In this document: positions 62,185 through 64,000 of the stretch, in pieces
How positions within the stretch are numbered: position 1 is the stretch's first letter
Layout of the letters: the number at the start of each line of letters is the position of its first letter
Origin: CAWDXG01 sp963822115
GTDB lineage: Bacteria > Myxococcota_A > Polyangia > Polyangiales > Polyangiaceae
Length of the DNA stretch: 64,000 nucleotides
Direction of reading: 5' to 3'
Assembly: GCA_963822115.1 (NCBI GenBank)
Contig: CAWGGM010000006.1
Coordinates: 310,001-374,000 of the forward strand
The notes under the pieces: model-generated
What the model was told of the DNA's origin: nothing
Databases searched by the model: none
Seen by the model: only the letters and a program-made list of their open reading frames with translations
Program-made: the position numbers and the translations under genes

Positions 62185-62342
62185 CACTCCGCGACCGGGG
62201 GCGAAATCATAACGGACTATCGATGCGGTTTCGAGCCGCGATCGACCGCGCGCCGATGCTTTCGTCCTGGCGCAGCAATCGCGCAGAATCCGCACCCGAA
62301 AGCGTTTGCGTGGAGGCGCCTGGAACGCTACCTAGAGTCTGC

Positions 62343-63050
62343 ATGGTGCGCGCGAAAGAGCACGGCGTGGAACGGCTACTGGGCAACGTCCAGTGGGCGA
62401 TGGCCCGCGGGCTCGGCCCACGGGATCTGGTCCCCATGCTCGACAAGCTCGCACGCCGGGCCGAACCGGGAAGTGACGTGGCACTGTTCGCGCGCCGCGA
62501 GCTGGCGGGGCTCCTGGCGGCCGACCAGCCGTGGCGGGCGGCGCGCCTGTGCCTCGATGTGCTGGACGCCGCGCCCGACGACGCCCAGGCATGGAGCGTG
62601 CTCGGTCTGTCCCACTGCATGCTCGGCCATTTCCGCTGCGCGCGCCGCGCGTACCTGCGGGCCCGCGCACTGGCACCGGACTGCGCGGCGACCGCACACA
62701 ATCTGGGCCACCTGCTCGATCTGGCGTTCGACAGCCCGCGCGGCGCGCTGCCGCACCTGCTTGCCGCCTACCGGCTGGCACCCGGCGAGGTGGAAATCGC
62801 CGGCTCCTACGCGCATGCGCTGATCGGCGCTGGCAGGCTGGCCGACGCACGTCGCGTGCTGCGCGAGGCCCTGCCCGGGGAGCTGGATCGCGCGGAAGAG
62901 CTCCTGACCACGTGGCAGGCAGAGAGCGCTGCCGGGACGCGCCCGACCGCATCTGCCGGGCCTCGAGCCGAGCGGGGCGAATCCGGGCGAAGCAAGCCCG
63001 ATGCGACCGCACCGCGACGCTCCGCTCGCCGTCAGGGTTCGGAACGCTAG
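62343..63050 (+). CDS. TPR-like helical protein
   Basis: A 235-residue cytosolic protein of paired helices in TPR register (AWSVLGLSHCMLGHFRCARR, AYLRARALAPDCAATAHNLG, GEVEIAGSYAHALIGAGRLA). It has a Lys/Arg/Ser-rich unstructured tail (about 190-235). The ATG at 62343 is chosen because the longer frame adds a basic leader without helix pattern. It follows the helicase by 159 bp and precedes the TolC-family gene by 62 bp. No partner is known; the fold implies protein-protein contacts. Confidence 0.72.
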   Translation: MVRAKEHGVERLLGNVQWAMARGLGPRDLVPMLDKLARRAEPGSDVALFARRELAGLLAADQPWRAARLCLDVLDAAPDDAQAWSVLGLSHCMLGHFRCARRAYLRARALAPDCAATAHNLGHLLDLAFDSPRGALPHLLAAYRLAPGEVEIAGSYAHALIGAGRLADARRVLREALPGELDRAEELLTTWQAESAAGTRPTASAGPRAERGESGRSKPDATAPRRSARRQGSER

Positions 63051-63111
63051 GTCACCGAGATTGGACAGCGGGGGCTTTGCGCGGGCGCGCAGGGCCACTA
63101 TCGAATGGGCC

Positions 63112-64000
63112 ATGGCCCTCCGACACCCCGCTTGTTCCTCGGCTCTGCTCCTGGCCGGCCTGGCCGCCAGTCTTCCCGCGCTCGCGCAGCCCAAGCCGGC
63201 GAACGCACCGCCGAGCGCCGCCACGACCACGCCTGCGGCCCCGATCGCTCCCGCCGCACCTGCCGAGCACGGGCCGGTCGACCAGAACCTGCCGCAGGTG
63301 ACGGACGCGATGCTGCAGCCGGTGCCACCTCCGGCGCACATCATTGGCTCGTGGCGACAGGCGCTGAAGATGGTGCGCGCACAGGCGAGCACCATCCAGA
63401 TCTCGCGCGCGCAGGTCGAACAGGCCGAGGGTCAGGCGCGCCAGGCGCTAGGCCGCGCGCTGCCCACCCTCACCGCCAACGCCAACATCACGCACCACAT
63501 CCTGACAGGCCAGGGCTACTACTTCGGCACCGGGGGGCTGACGAAAGGCACGATCCCGTCGCCGAGCACGCGCTGGGGCGCGGGCCTCGAGCTGCGCGTA
63601 CCGGTGCTGGATCCCCAGCTCTGGTACGACACGCGCACGGCCCGCGACTCCACGCACGCCGCGCGACTGAGCGAAAAGGACACCGAGCGGCTGGTGCTGG
63701 GCAACGTGGCCGACGCCATCGTGACGGTCGTCACATCGGAGCGCCTGGCGGAAGTCAGCCGCGTCTCGCTGCGTTCATCGCTGTCGACGCTGAACCTGAC
63801 CAAGCGCCGCGCCGCGCTCGGTGCGGCCACGGCGGTAGACGTACTGCGCGCCGAGCAGGAGGTCGCACTGGCGCGCTCGCAGGTCGTCTCGTCCGACGAG
63901 AGTCTCAGGCGCGCGCGCGAGTCGCTTGGGCTGGCACTGGGCTCGAGCGACGAGTACGGCGTGCGCCCCGACATCAAGCTGGACTCGCTGGCGCGCGACG
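63112..64000 (+). CDS. TolC-family outer-membrane channel (3' truncated by the window)
   Basis: A frame open from ATG 63112 to the window end encodes 296 residues. A signal peptide (SSALLLAGLAASLPALAQ) and Pro/Ala-rich stretch lead to the TolC/outer-membrane efflux domain: SWRQALKMVRAQASTIQISR, the inner helix AQVEQAEGQARQALGRALPT, barrel strand RWGAGLELRVPVLDPQLWYD, and a second long helix with NLTKRRAALGAATAVDVLRA. These coiled helices and the PVLDP strand are typical of the first repeat. It should form the outer-membrane exit duct of an efflux pump; pump genes may lie to the right. Confidence 0.9.
   Translation, partial: MALRHPACSSALLLAGLAASLPALAQPKPANAPPSAATTTPAAPIAPAAPAEHGPVDQNLPQVTDAMLQPVPPPAHIIGSWRQALKMVRAQASTIQISRAQVEQAEGQARQALGRALPTLTANANITHHILTGQGYYFGTGGLTKGTIPSPSTRWGAGLELRVPVLDPQLWYDTRTARDSTHAARLSEKDTERLVLGNVADAIVTVVTSERLAEVSRVSLRSSLSTLNLTKRRAALGAATAVDVLRAEQEVALARSQVVSSDESLRRARESLGLALGSSDEYGVRPDIKLDSLARD

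Noticed and set aside
60358..62295. 645-codon frame opposite the DEAD-box helicase
   Set aside because: Shadow of the helicase; no recognisable domain.

Overview
This 64 kb window looks like chromosomal DNA from a high-GC member of the Myxococcota, probably of the Polyangiales type. The evidence is the strong GC-rich codon bias, many lipoproteins with Ser/Gly-rich tethers, a MYXO-CTERM-type sorting segment, AgmX/PglI-type domains, a Ser/Thr protein kinase, an FHA-fused sigma-54 activator, many PAS/receiver proteins, and several families seen mainly in myxobacteria. I see no phage, insertion sequence, CRISPR array or rRNA operon. Two tRNA genes are present: Gly-CCC and Lys-UUU.

Layout. 0-2.5 kb: the end of an ABC/HlyD exporter and an RluA-type pseudouridine synthase whose start is damaged or unusual. 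2.9-9.2 kb: tRNA-Gly, a small CxxC protein, then a five-frame signalling operon of HTH-receiver, PilZ, PhcB-like SAM methyltransferase, membrane hybrid kinase and receiver-kinase. All junctions except PilZ/methyltransferase are 4-bp ATGA overlaps. 9.3-18.4 kb: mostly minus-strand genes (small repeat protein, iron-type alcohol dehydrogenase plus glutamine-synthetase-like ligase, PAS-PAS-receiver protein, Ser/Thr kinase, conserved coiled-coil protein) with one plus-strand EI24-type membrane protein. 18.6-25.1 kb: envelope lipoproteins (vWA, AgmX-like, OmpA-like, Cys-rich), FxsA, a 210-bp hairpin element and tRNA-Lys. 25.2-30.2 kb: a DUF4388 protein and DnaE. 30.4-35.1 kb: two lipoproteins, a cytochrome c lipoprotein, a small membrane protein and an FHA-sigma-54 activator. 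35.2-38.0 kb: a minus-strand operon of DUF3570, DUF4266, SH3/beta-barrel and a lipoprotein with a possible stretched haem motif. 38.3-44.7 kb: largely housekeeping (RelA/SpoT-reminiscent protein, DUF507, epimerase, YicC, Gmk, MTA phosphorylase, PfkB kinase). 44.9-58 kb: very large secreted or lipid-anchored proteins, including a 1415-residue protein with an internal MYXO-CTERM segment, an L,D-transpeptidase, TPR and beta-barrel proteins. 57.9-64 kb: a GbsR/MarR-type regulator, polyprenyl synthase, DEAD-box helicase, TPR protein and the start of a TolC-family protein that runs off the window.

The most interesting unit is the 3.5-9.2 kb operon. Its order (methyltransferase, membrane sensor kinase, receiver-kinase) matches the phcB-phcS-phcR logic of the 3-hydroxy fatty-acid methyl ester quorum-sensing system of Ralstonia. 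Here it has an added PilZ domain and an HTH-receiver regulator. This is inferred from domain order and family resemblance, not proven. The second is the 1415-residue protein, which reads as two lipoproteins joined across a sorting signal.
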